Source: Bog-532 sp963824545 (GTDB lineage: Bacteria > Actinomycetota > Actinomycetes > Streptosporangiales > Streptosporangiaceae). Taken from it: a DNA stretch of 64,000 nucleotides. The translations under genes were made by a program, and so were the position numbers. Of the stretch, positions 27,926-36,769 are shown one piece after another. The stretch is taken from contig CAWGPP010000019.1 in the NCBI GenBank assembly GCA_963824545.1, forward strand, positions 1 to 64,000, read 5' to 3'. The notes below the pieces were generated by a model, which saw only the letters and a list, made by a program, of their open reading frames with translations, did no database searches and was not told the DNA's origin. How positions within the stretch are numbered: position 1 is the first letter of the stretch; every line of letters starts with the position of its first letter.

Positions 27926-28846
27926 ATGTCAGCACAATTTCCCGACCTGGAGAGAGAGTGTTTTGTTATTTCTCCGATAGGATCAGCTGGCTCGCCCGAG
28001 CGAGAGCGTTCAGATGGGGTTCTTAATTTCATCATCAGCAACGCCGCGCGCGAGCTGGATTTGATCGCAGTGCGCGGGGACCAGCTGGCCGAGCCGGGGC
28101 AGATTACTCGTCAGATTCTCGATCATGTAGTCGGCGCCAAGGCGGCGGTGGCAGACCTTACCGACCTAAATCCAAACGTCTTTTATGAATTGGCGGTACG
28201 CCACACGGCGCGGCTTCCAGTCGCATTAATAGCCGAACAAGGCTGCAAGCTTCCCTTTGACATCGCCCAGATGCGGACGATTTTCTTTAAGTCAAATAAT
28301 TTGCAGAGTGCGGATGAATGCCGAAGCCAAATTGTATCGCACCTTCGGCGTGCCATGGAGAAGGATGCGGTCGACAGCCCCATCGCCACCAGCATCGATG
28401 TGCGCAAACTGGCCGAGGGAAGTAGCGCGGATCGAAGCATCGCCGATATCCTCACCGCCGTCGATTATGTTGCCAAAATGCAACGAAGAATGTCCGACGA
28501 AATCAGTTATGTAAGAAACGGGATAGACAGTACACTCTCTGCTGACTCGGAAATTCTCGAAATCATTTCTGACGCGCGGGCGAAGGCCGCGGAACTGGTC
28601 GCCAGCAGTGAGCGCAACGCTGAAAATGCGCGGCTGCTGGAGAGAATGCAGGATATCGTAGATATGCTTGGTTCCATCCGGATTAATGCAAAACGCCGTC
28701 AGCAGTTGCCCGTTCAGCATATAAGCAGACGGCCGACAATCCGCACGCTGGGAGAAGACATCGGCCCGTATGCGGCGAACATGCCCGACGAGCTACGGGA
28801 GTTACCGGAAGGCGCACCAAGATCTGCGTTAGCCACGGATGCCTGA
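27926..28846 (+). CDS. Nucleoside deoxyribosyltransferase/TIR-like domain protein
   Basis: A 306-aa cytoplasmic protein. The N-terminal 125 residues form a Rossmann-like domain: CFVISPIG (12-19), GQITRQILDHVVGAKAAVADLTDLNPNVFYELAVRH (58-93, with Asp77/Asp80 and Glu88) and a final strand. This is the arrangement of nucleoside 2-deoxyribosyltransferase-like and TIR-related nucleotide-cleaving domains found in conflict systems. The C-terminal half is helical, with a coiled-coil-like stretch around 185-250. Base composition is clearly lower in G+C than neighbouring core genes. ATG with GAGGTAGG immediately upstream. Convergent with the 1307-aa gene; function inferred only. Confidence 0.6.
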   Translation: MSAQFPDLERECFVISPIGSAGSPERERSDGVLNFIISNAARELDLIAVRGDQLAEPGQITRQILDHVVGAKAAVADLTDLNPNVFYELAVRHTARLPVALIAEQGCKLPFDIAQMRTIFFKSNNLQSADECRSQIVSHLRRAMEKDAVDSPIATSIDVRKLAEGSSADRSIADILTAVDYVAKMQRRMSDEISYVRNGIDSTLSADSEILEIISDARAKAAELVASSERNAENARLLERMQDIVDMLGSIRINAKRRQQLPVQHISRRPTIRTLGEDIGPYAANMPDELRELPEGAPRSALATDA

Positions 28847-28877
28847 GCATATCGGTGGGCCAACGAGCGCGGCTAAG

Positions 28878-31800
28878 TTAGAACTGCTGGGACTCCAGAT
28901 ACCGGTCGATGCGCTGTCCTTCCCGGAGCCGTGTGACATCCGGATGGCCCGCCCCCAGGACGCGAGTGAAATCAGCGAGGAGTTTCGCCCTTAGCTCCGT
29001 GGCTTCCCCGTCCCGGCCCGCATCCATGAGAGTCACCGCGAGGTTAGCCTGGCCCGCCAGCGTGTCCGGATGTTCACTGCCCAGCGACTGCCTCAGCCGG
29101 GAGATCGTCTCGCGCTCGAGGGCCTCGGCCGCGGCGAACTCCCCGGCGCCCCCAAGGTAGTTGGCTAGGTTGATCGCGCACGACAGAGTAAGCGGATGCA
29201 TCTCGCCCAGCTTCAGGCGCATCCGGCGCAATGTGTCCTCGGCCAGCTCCGATGCTTCAGCTAGCTGGCCGTTACCGCACAGGCAGCATCCCAGGTTATT
29301 AGCGGCCACCAGGACGTCCGGATGATCAACTCCCAGGGTGGCCGCCAGGGCTTCCCGGACGTCGGTCACCAAGCTCAGGGCCCTCGGGATGTCGTTGACC
29401 GCGGCATAGTCGCAGGCCAGATTGATCGCGCACAAGCGTGTTTCCAGCGAATCGGCATCGTAGTTGCGGGTGTACCGGCGGTAGGTGTCCTGGGCTAGCC
29501 CCATCGCCTCAGACTGCTGCCCGGCTTGACGGAGCGAGACAGCCAGGTTCGTGGCGGCACGCAGCGTTTCGATCATGTCCGGGCCGAGCACCGCGCGGTA
29601 CCTGTCCCAGGTGACACGCAGCAGCTCGACGGACTCCCGGAAGGCACCCGCAGCTCGCATGTCCCGGGCCAGATTGGCCGCCGTGCCCAGCGTGTAGGGA
29701 TGATCGGCAGACAGTACAACCCGGCGGCGGTCGAGGACCTCCTGATCGAGACGGCGCGCGGCGGAATAGTCACCGACCAGGCGCAGCGAGACGGCGAGAT
29801 TGAAGGCCGCCTGCAAGGTGCGGGGATAGTCCTCGCCGAACTCTTCCTTGAAGCTCTCGTATGTCTGCCGGTCGGACTCCAGCGCCTCCTGGAACTCGCC
29901 GAGCGCCCTGAGGTCGGCGCCAAGGCTGCCCGCCGTCATCAGCGTGAGCAGGTGATCGGCCCCGAGTACCTCGCGCTGCCGTTCCAGCACATAGGTGTCC
30001 AGATCGCGTGCCTCGTTGAAGCGGCCTTGGGACCGCAGCACGTTGGCGATGTGAAACTGCAGGTTCAGGGTCTGCGGGTGATCAGTGCCGAGCTGATGGT
30101 TCCACAGGTTCTCGAGCCGCTGGGCCAGGCTCAGGCATGCTTCGAATTCACCGTGCTTCCATTGGTAACGAACCCAGTCAATGAGTAGCTGACGGGTTCG
30201 CGGGTCATCACATTCCTCGGCCTGGGAAGGCCCCAGGTGAGGCCAAATGATCTCGTAGGTGGACCAGTTGGAGGGATCATCGGTCTCTCCCTGCCGGGGC
30301 CGGGCCGCAGCCAGGATCTTGTGCACATCATGCTGGGCTTCGAGCCGCTCTGCATCGCTCATCTGTGAGCGGATGACCGCCTGCACCAGACGGTGAATCT
30401 GCAGCGAGTTGCTGCCCTGGTCGACTTTGACGAGCGCGAACCGGCTGATGTCCCTGATCACGCGGGGCAGCATGAGCTGCTCGCTCATCGTCTTATCGAA
30501 GGCCAGCAGGGCGGTGTTCAGCTCATCGCAATAGAGCAGGTCCATAGAGATCGGCCCCGGCGAGAAGAACGCCAGCAGCTGCAGCAGGCGGACCGCCGCC
30601 GGGGACCGCTCCTTGAGCCGGTCGAAGGACAGGTTCCAGGTCGCGACGATTGGGGTCGGGTAGTCCGCGGGCTGGTTCACCGCCAGCATCCGCGTGGCCT
30701 GGGTGGTGAGCTCTGCGACGTACGCCGTGGCCTGCATTCCGGTCTGCTCCAGCCACCCTGCGGCCTGCTCAATAGCCAGCGGCAGGTGACCGAGAGCTTC
30801 AGCGACCATTGTGGCGTCGGCCGGGTCCAGGTCGGGAACGTGTCGCAGCAGGTGCGCAACGCTCTCATCGCGGGTGAAGACGTCGACTTCGAGAGGCTCG
30901 GCCGAGCGGGTCCAGGCGCGGTTGCGCGATGTGATGAGGATGTGCCCGGAACCCCCCGGCAGGTACGGTTCGAGCTGTCTGGGATCGTCGGCATTATCGA
31001 AGATGATCAACCAGTGCGGGGTCGTGTCGCGGCGCAACTCCTCGAGGGCGGCCTCCGCGGCTTCGGCAACGTTGTCGCCGACCCGCAAGCCCATCTTGCC
31101 GGCTAGGCCAGCCAGCGTCACCGCGACCTCTTCGGATCGCTCAGACGGCACCCACCAGACCAGGTCGTAGTCGGCCATAAAACGGTGGGCGTACTCCAGC
31201 GCGAGCTGCGTCTTGCCGACCCCGCCCAGCCCGTAGAGGGCCTGGGCGACCACCATCGTCGTGCCACCCCCCAGCTTGTCCCGCAGTCGTTCCAGGATGG
31301 CGGCCCGCCCGGTAAAGTCCGCGTTCCTGGCTGGCACGTTCCAAATCGCCGGAATCTTGCCAGGGAAGCGCGGTTTCTCGGTGAACAGGGTGCCGCCTCC
31401 CAAGGGCTGGGCGGGCCGGTCCAGCGCCCAGAGCAGCTTGGCGGCGGCCTGGTCTTCGTTCATCCGGGCCAGGTCGACGACGGGATGATCGGTGAACGGC
31501 TGGGCCATCCTGACGTCTGTGACCCGGATCGGTACGAGCTGCCGGTGGGTGCCGGCCGCGTCCGCGGCCGACAGGGCCTTCCATACCGACCTGGCCTCGG
31601 GTGAGTGCATGTAGGCGGACGACAGTACGGCGATCGCCCGCGGCGCACCCTGCAGTCCGCGTTCGGCCTGCAGGTCCAGGCTCGCCATCGGCGCGGTCGC
31701 CACGATGCTGCGAAGCAGGACGCGGAAGCCCACCCGGGTCAGCACGGCCTCGATCCAGTCGGCCCATATTCGATCTTCGGGCGCGTAGCTGAGATAAACC

Positions 31801-32801
31801 GGACTGAGAACGGACGGCTGCCGGCGCGCGAAGAATCCCTTATATTGCAGCCGCAGATCCTCGGCGATCGGCCGCAAGGCGGTGATCTCGCCGCCGGTGA
31901 TCGCGTCGGTGATCCGCTCGAACGAGGCGAGCAGGGAGGCCGCTGAACCCGACTCGTCGCCGAAGGTCGCGAGGATCTCCTCGAATGCGTAGAACGGCTT
32001 GTATGGTACTTCCACCGAAGCCCAGTACTTCGCCGACGCTTCCAGCGTCATGCCAGCCGGGAAACCCTCGAAACTCGTCCGGGCCATAGCGCGGCCGGCG
32101 TCCAGCTTCTCCTTCTCGCCGTCTTCGATGCGCATGGGTACCGGCAGCACACGGATGTTGCGGTCGCGGTAGCGGCCGCTTATCTGACGGGCCACTTGAG
32201 CGGCTCCCTCGATGCTCTGATCGCTGAGCGTAAAACAGACCGTAAGGACGTCGGGAAGCTCAATCGTGCAAATATCGGCGACGTCCGACAGCCCGGTCCG
32301 GCTGTCGATCAGAACGTAATCGTAGTTCCGCTTCATGTCGTCGCGCATGGCGCGAAAAAACCGGCCACCACCCAGCCGGTCGTAGAAATTATCCCAATCG
32401 AGCGAAGCGACAGCGGCAGAGTAGTCGCGATTCTGTCGGCCGGCGGATAGAAAGTCGAGTTTCCCGCCCCGCGGAAAGGCCCATTCCAATGACACGGCAT
32501 GACGTTCGACACTGGCACATTCCAGGTACCAGTCGTCGCTGCGCGGCCCAGGGCTTACGGCCGCTGATGCATAGTCGTTGATGATCTCTATGACACCGGG
32601 TGTGGCGCTTACCGTCGACTCATCCAGAAACGGGTGGAAGAATTTGTGCAGTCCCGGCGACTCCAGATCCCAGTCAACGGCAAGTACCCGCTTCCCGTTG
32701 CTGGCGATGATCCAGGCGACGTTCGCCAGTGCCATCGTGCGGCCGGTACCGCCTTTATAAGAATAGAAAGTTACAATAGACCCCAGCTTGGCGTTGCTCA
32801 T
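28878..32801 (-). CDS. MinD/ParA-TIR-NB-ARC-TPR protein (FxSxx-COOH system TPR type)
   Basis: A 1307-aa multidomain protein. Residues 1-325 are a MinD/ParA-like ATPase with deviant Walker A KGGTGRT (16-22) and the VLIDSRTGLSD switch. Residues 333-460 are TIR-like (VYLSYAPEDRIWADWIEAVL, AIAVLSSAYMHSPEARSVW). From about 495 an NB-ARC/STAND NTPase follows: P-loop GLGGVGKTQLALEYA (524-538), LIIFDNADD, and GHLPLAIEQAAGWL. The last 450 residues are Kinesin-light-chain-type TPRs with repeated LG-x-DHP-x-TL spacers. This layout is that of the TPR protein of FxSxx-COOH loci and resembles an NLR sensor. The TIR lacks the usual WCxxE glutamate. No FxSxx peptide gene is nearby. Confidence 0.85.
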   Translation of the reverse strand: MSNAKLGSIVTFYSYKGGTGRTMALANVAWIIASNGKRVLAVDWDLESPGLHKFFHPFLDESTVSATPGVIEIINDYASAAVSPGPRSDDWYLECASVERHAVSLEWAFPRGGKLDFLSAGRQNRDYSAAVASLDWDNFYDRLGGGRFFRAMRDDMKRNYDYVLIDSRTGLSDVADICTIELPDVLTVCFTLSDQSIEGAAQVARQISGRYRDRNIRVLPVPMRIEDGEKEKLDAGRAMARTSFEGFPAGMTLEASAKYWASVEVPYKPFYAFEEILATFGDESGSAASLLASFERITDAITGGEITALRPIAEDLRLQYKGFFARRQPSVLSPVYLSYAPEDRIWADWIEAVLTRVGFRVLLRSIVATAPMASLDLQAERGLQGAPRAIAVLSSAYMHSPEARSVWKALSAADAAGTHRQLVPIRVTDVRMAQPFTDHPVVDLARMNEDQAAAKLLWALDRPAQPLGGGTLFTEKPRFPGKIPAIWNVPARNADFTGRAAILERLRDKLGGGTTMVVAQALYGLGGVGKTQLALEYAHRFMADYDLVWWVPSERSEEVAVTLAGLAGKMGLRVGDNVAEAAEAALEELRRDTTPHWLIIFDNADDPRQLEPYLPGGSGHILITSRNRAWTRSAEPLEVDVFTRDESVAHLLRHVPDLDPADATMVAEALGHLPLAIEQAAGWLEQTGMQATAYVAELTTQATRMLAVNQPADYPTPIVATWNLSFDRLKERSPAAVRLLQLLAFFSPGPISMDLLYCDELNTALLAFDKTMSEQLMLPRVIRDISRFALVKVDQGSNSLQIHRLVQAVIRSQMSDAERLEAQHDVHKILAAARPRQGETDDPSNWSTYEIIWPHLGPSQAEECDDPRTRQLLIDWVRYQWKHGEFEACLSLAQRLENLWNHQLGTDHPQTLNLQFHIANVLRSQGRFNEARDLDTYVLERQREVLGADHLLTLMTAGSLGADLRALGEFQEALESDRQTYESFKEEFGEDYPRTLQAAFNLAVSLRLVGDYSAARRLDQEVLDRRRVVLSADHPYTLGTAANLARDMRAAGAFRESVELLRVTWDRYRAVLGPDMIETLRAATNLAVSLRQAGQQSEAMGLAQDTYRRYTRNYDADSLETRLCAINLACDYAAVNDIPRALSLVTDVREALAATLGVDHPDVLVAANNLGCCLCGNGQLAEASELAEDTLRRMRLKLGEMHPLTLSCAINLANYLGGAGEFAAAEALERETISRLRQSLGSEHPDTLAGQANLAVTLMDAGRDGEATELRAKLLADFTRVLGAGHPDVTRLREGQRIDRYLESQQF

Positions 32802-33150
32802 CCGTATGCCCCAAAGCCATCAGAAACCACTGCGGGGACTTGCCAGGCTGGACCCTGGAAGGCTGGGGGTGTTAATACATTCACCGGGCATCACCTCAAC
32901 ACATCGGCTTCGACCGAGGCGCGCCGCTCGCCCCGGTCATCCTGGGTCCGTGCTGGCCGAGCATACAAGCGATCAGCCACGCCCGAGAGCGCCACCCGGT
33001 AGCGCGCATCACCTGGTCACCACCCTACCGAGCTGACCAGCACAAATCCAGAGCGAGCCATCCTGCAATTGACACTCACGAAAACCTATGGCAAAGCGCC
33101 TGACGTAAACTCTTCCTTTCCCTGCAGGCGCAGGAGAACAGACTGCCGGT
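32802..33150. other. 349-bp gap between the two MinD-TIR genes
   Basis: No open frame with coding character, no hairpin with a clean stem and no RNA motif was recognised. It should hold the promoter of the 1307-aa gene, whose own ribosome-binding site is weak (GGGG nine bases before the ATG). I looked here for a short peptide ending in FxSxx and found none. Confidence 0.5.
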
Positions 33151-34551
33151 TCAGAACCGCAACAGTGTCAGTTCACGGATTAGCTTATCCGCGGCCTGAT
33201 CGACGGCCAGCCCGGCCAGGTCCACCATCGGGCAGTCGGCGAAGGGACCAGACACGGCGACGTCCTTGACGCGCACCGGCACGAGCCGCCGGGCACTCCG
33301 CTCATCGGCAGTGGACAAGGCTTCCCAGACGGACCTGCCTTCGGCCGAATTCATGTAGCTAGCCGAAAGGATTACCATAACCCGAGAAGCATCCTGAAGC
33401 TCACCATCTCCTCTGCGGCCGGTACGAGCGTCAGAAGCAGTCATGTCGGCGTTACGGCGTATGACGCTAAAGCCGGCATCCGTGAGGATGGCCTGGATGC
33501 AAGCGGCCCAATGATGATCGTTTGCCACGTAACTCAGATAGACATGCCTACGCGCCGACTCCTTCTCGCGATCGAAAGCGTCCAGGTATTCGCGCCGGGC
33601 ATCCTCTTTCATAGGTCGCATCGAACCTATCTCCCCGTTAGTCACCCAATGAGTGATGCGCTCATACGCCGACAGCAATGAGGTAGGCAAGCCGGGATCG
33701 TCGCCAAACGTCGCCAATATCTCCTCGAAAGCATAAGACGGCTTGTACGGCACCTCGACAGAGGCCCAGTACTGGGTCGCCGCTTTGTCGGTCAAGCCAG
33801 CCGGGAAGCCGCTGAATCTCTTATGGGCCAGATTTCTGCCGAAGGTGAGCTTCCGCTGCTCGTTCTGATCAGACTCGATGCGCATCGGCAAGGGCAGGAC
33901 CCGTATTTTCCGGCTCGCGTAACGCTTGCTAATCTGCCGTGCGACGTTGGCGGCACCCTCAATACTCTGCCCGCTCAGGGTAAAGCAAACAGTCAGAACG
34001 TCAGGAAGTTCTATCGTGCAGATATCGGCCACGTCCGACAACCCGGTCCGGCTGTCGATCAGCGCATAGTCATAGTTTTGCCGCATATCGTCACGCAATG
34101 CGCGAATAAATTGCCCGCCGTTGAGCCGGTCGTACAAGTTATCCCAGTCGAGAGAGCATACCGCGGCCGAGTACTCGCGGTTCTGCTGTCCAGCAGAAAG
34201 AAAATCCAGGGTGCCCCCCTCGGGGAAATCCCAGTCCAGGGAGACGGCGTGCCGCTGTACCCGGGCATATTCGGCGTACCAATTGTCATCGCGACTATCG
34301 GGGCTTACCGCGTTCGAAACAAAATCATTAATGATCTCAATCACGCCGGGGGTGGCATTTATTATGGAGTCTTCGAGAAACGGGTGGAAGAACTTATGCA
34401 GGCCCGGCGATTCCAGATCCCAGTCCACAGCAAGAACGCGCTTACCGTTACTCGCGATGATCCAGGCCACGTTGGCCATGGCCATGGTTCGGCCCACGCC
34501 ACCCTTGTAGGAGTAAAATGTGATGACCCGCCCCTGGGCCGCCCCGCTCAC
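33151..34551 (-). CDS. MinD/ParA-TIR protein, short paralogue of the 1307-aa protein
   Basis: A 466-aa protein closely similar to the first 460 residues of the 1307-aa product. It has the same KGGVGRT Walker A (16-22), the same DWDLESPGLHKFFHPFLE, and a C-terminal TIR-like domain from about 340 (HVYLSYVANDHHWAACIQAIL, VILSASYMNSAEGRSVWEAL). It stops where the NB-ARC module would begin, at a normal stop codon. The GTG start overlaps the FxsC-like gene's TGA (GTGA), so the two are co-translated. It may compete or co-assemble with the long protein; that is inference. Confidence 0.8.
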   Translation of the reverse strand: MSGAAQGRVITFYSYKGGVGRTMAMANVAWIIASNGKRVLAVDWDLESPGLHKFFHPFLEDSIINATPGVIEIINDFVSNAVSPDSRDDNWYAEYARVQRHAVSLDWDFPEGGTLDFLSAGQQNREYSAAVCSLDWDNLYDRLNGGQFIRALRDDMRQNYDYALIDSRTGLSDVADICTIELPDVLTVCFTLSGQSIEGAANVARQISKRYASRKIRVLPLPMRIESDQNEQRKLTFGRNLAHKRFSGFPAGLTDKAATQYWASVEVPYKPSYAFEEILATFGDDPGLPTSLLSAYERITHWVTNGEIGSMRPMKEDARREYLDAFDREKESARRHVYLSYVANDHHWAACIQAILTDAGFSVIRRNADMTASDARTGRRGDGELQDASRVMVILSASYMNSAEGRSVWEALSTADERSARRLVPVRVKDVAVSGPFADCPMVDLAGLAVDQAADKLIRELTLLRF

Positions 34552-35882
34552 CCGGGCCGCCCGAAATCCTCAGGATCCGCTCGCCTCAGCCGCGGCCGTT
34601 CAACAACGGGGCCCTTAGGCGGATGCGCAGGCGCATACTTCCGGAATCGCTTTAGCATGATCATGGTCATCTCAGGAAGCAGCTGCGAGAAATCCTGAAG
34701 CGTAGGGATACCGTCCGCAGCCATACGGCAACGCCTCGGCACATTATCGAGCTTGCGTCCCAGGCGCTCATGCAATCTCGCGCGCAAGTCTCGCTCGGCC
34801 GCATTTGTTCCCTCGTCTTGAGTGTTCCAGGGAATGAGGACACTTACCCACGGCTCGGTAACTCCGTTAAGCAGTTCGAGCTTTTCGAGATACGTATCCG
34901 AGATACTTACCCACGCATCCACCAGGAAGAGGCTCGGCGGCACAGGACCGTCTCTCGTTATTTCTCTACCAAAATCATCAAGCATCGGATTGGCGTCAAG
35001 GCATTTCTTCGCCAGTTCTACCGCATAATCAGCGATTGGCCGCGAATAGCTTGGACGGTACGGGCTCCACGTCCGCGGCGTTTCACCGTAGTAATCGCTA
35101 GACCGGCCAGGTGGCAGTGTCGACACATCATGGGCCAGCACCGTTATCTGAAGCCGGCCATCCGTGGTCCGCCTGGCGCTCGCGGGGCCGAAGGCGCTGG
35201 CCAGCGATTCGAAGTCTTTCCGTTCCATAGCCTGTACGCCATCATCGGCATAGGCGCGGCTTGAGTCGGCAGTCTCGATGATGCGTTCGGCTAGCCGGTG
35301 GACAGCCCGCTGATAGTCACCTCGATAATTGCGCAACTTCATGATGCCGTAGAAGCCCTCGGCGCAATAACGCGCTCCAAGATCGGGGTGATCGAACTGG
35401 AAGGACTGGGCAACCTCCGGAATTTTTTCCCGGTCGAGCCGGGTCCATAGGGCAGGCACGACGGCGCTGACTGCCTCACCGTCCTGCGCGCGGTGTATGA
35501 CCTCGCGCTGGGCAAAGGCGAACCATTCCCTCCCGCAGGTATCGCTCTCGAAGTATCGCCGAGAGTAAAGCGGGACAAATACCCGGCATGTCTTAAGCGC
35601 ATTCATCAGCTCGGGCGACCACTCGGCGCCAAATAGATTTTCCCGATCCATGAAGCCAGCCTCGCCGGGCTGCGCGTCTGTCATCTGCAAGATTTCGTCG
35701 CACAAGTCTTTATAGAGTTTATGAACCCAACGATCCGGATCAGACCGATCAGCAGGATCGCGCTTGGGGGTCCGGGCGTAGCTCAGAAAGAAATATGGCC
35801 GGTTATCTTGCCCTAGAATCACCGGCGGGTTCCCCTGCTGAGCCAGCTCATCGCCGAACCTCCGCCTGACGCTCTGAATCAC
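34548..35882 (-). CDS. TIR-like FxsC-type protein
   Basis: A 444-aa protein. The N-terminal TIR-like domain starts at YFFLSYARTPKRD (30-42). It contains LFGAEWSPELMNALKTCRVFVPLYSRRYF and SDTCGREW, where Cys116 and Glu119 match the catalytic C-x-x-E position of NAD-cleaving TIR enzymes. The C-terminal half (from about 230: TVLAHDVSTLPPGR, SPYRPSYSRPIADYAVELA, VSVLIPWNTQD) matches the FxsC C-terminal region as I remember it. It is the first gene of a coupled pair with the MinD-TIR gene. Two further MinD-type genes in line make this an FxSxx-like cluster without its peptide. Confidence 0.8.
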   Translation of the reverse strand: MIQSVRRRFGDELAQQGNPPVILGQDNRPYFFLSYARTPKRDPADRSDPDRWVHKLYKDLCDEILQMTDAQPGEAGFMDRENLFGAEWSPELMNALKTCRVFVPLYSRRYFESDTCGREWFAFAQREVIHRAQDGEAVSAVVPALWTRLDREKIPEVAQSFQFDHPDLGARYCAEGFYGIMKLRNYRGDYQRAVHRLAERIIETADSSRAYADDGVQAMERKDFESLASAFGPASARRTTDGRLQITVLAHDVSTLPPGRSSDYYGETPRTWSPYRPSYSRPIADYAVELAKKCLDANPMLDDFGREITRDGPVPPSLFLVDAWVSISDTYLEKLELLNGVTEPWVSVLIPWNTQDEGTNAAERDLRARLHERLGRKLDNVPRRCRMAADGIPTLQDFSQLLPEMTMIMLKRFRKYAPAHPPKGPVVERPRLRRADPEDFGRPG

Positions 35883-36106
35883 CCATCGTCAACATTCAAT
35901 GGTAGAGGAGATCGAGGATTACGAACAGAGATTCGCGTCGAAGACCGCGGCTGGTGGGCGACGGTCAGTTGCCATAGCCCATGTGTCGCGATCGTCGATG
36001 CCGGCGTGAAGGTACGTGCAGACCAGCCACCCGCATCGCTCTGCCCTGATGTCCGGTATGCGGGAGACCTGATGACCGTGGATATCTGCGTCCTATTGCT
36101 CTTGTT

Positions 36107-36223
36107 GCTCTTGCGGGTGTGCCGGACCTTGGTGTCCACTGCGCTGATCACCCGGTCGGGGGCGGCCTTCCTTGCGATCCGCCACTGCCCGTCGGTGCCG
36201 TGCGAGTTCTCCGCGGGCTCCAC
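36107..36223 (-). pseudogene. IS1182-type transposase fragment
   Basis: The minus strand reads MEPAENSHGTDGQWRIARKA then PDRVISAVDTKVRHTRKS. This aligns with VEPAEGSDGRDGRWRIARKV and its continuation in the transposase at 1610-3226, then similarity stops. Only about 39 residues survive. It is clearly diverged from that copy, so it is an old relic of a related element. It marks the right edge of the 27.6-36.2 kb island. The rest of 35883-36241 shows nothing else I can support. Confidence 0.8.
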
Positions 36224-36241
36224 GTCCTGGTGTTGAGGTCC

Positions 36242-36769
36242 TTACTGAGCCCAGATCGACATGCGCGCCTGCTCCAGGTCCAGGAGGAGACGCTTGCGCT
36301 TCAGGCCTCCGGCGTATCCGGTCAGCTTCCCGGTGCTCCCGATGATGCGGTGGCACGGGATCAGGATCGAGAGCGGGTTACGGCCCACCGCGGCGCCCAC
36401 CTCCTGAGCGCTTGCGCCACCACCCAGCCGCCGGGCCAGGTCACCGTAGCTGGCGGTCTGCCCGTACGGGACGGCCGCGATCAGCTCCCAGACCCGGACC
36501 TGGAAGTCGCTGCCGTGGGGCGCCAGCGGCAGGTCGAAGGTGGTCCGCGTCCCGGCCAGGTAGTCGTCCATCTGCCGCCGGGCGTCGTCGAAGCCCCGGT
36601 CGTGGCGCGATCCGAACGAGGCCTGGCCGGGCCGGTACCAATGGTGCGGGAAATACAGGCCGGTGAGCGCGTCGCCGTCCCGGACAATGGTCAGGTCACC
36701 CAGCCTGGTGCCGTGGACCGTATGCTCAGCCGTCAGCGCGGCGGTGCCCGTCATGTTCTGCTCCGTCAT
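36242..36769 (-). CDS. ogt: Methylated-DNA--protein-cysteine methyltransferase
   Basis: A 175-aa suicide repair protein that removes alkyl groups from O6-alkylguanine. The helix-turn-helix segment VRVWELIAAVPYGQTASYGDLARRLG precedes the active-site IPCHRII with the acceptor Cys at 139, then GYAGGLKRKRLLLDLE. The ATG at 36769 has GGGAG six bases upstream; a second ATG at 36754 is within a 15-bp duplication (ATGTTCTGCTCC) and may be used too. Divergent from the sigma factor gene. Confidence 0.94.
   Translation of the reverse strand: MTEQNMTGTAALTAEHTVHGTRLGDLTIVRDGDALTGLYFPHHWYRPGQASFGSRHDRGFDDARRQMDDYLAGTRTTFDLPLAPHGSDFQVRVWELIAAVPYGQTASYGDLARRLGGGASAQEVGAAVGRNPLSILIPCHRIIGSTGKLTGYAGGLKRKRLLLDLEQARMSIWAQ

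Noticed and set aside
36006..36236. 76-aa plus-strand frame with a Leu run
   Set aside because: It is antisense to the IS1182 fragment; the CTCTTGTTGCTC repeat makes the Leu run, and no start signal is visible.
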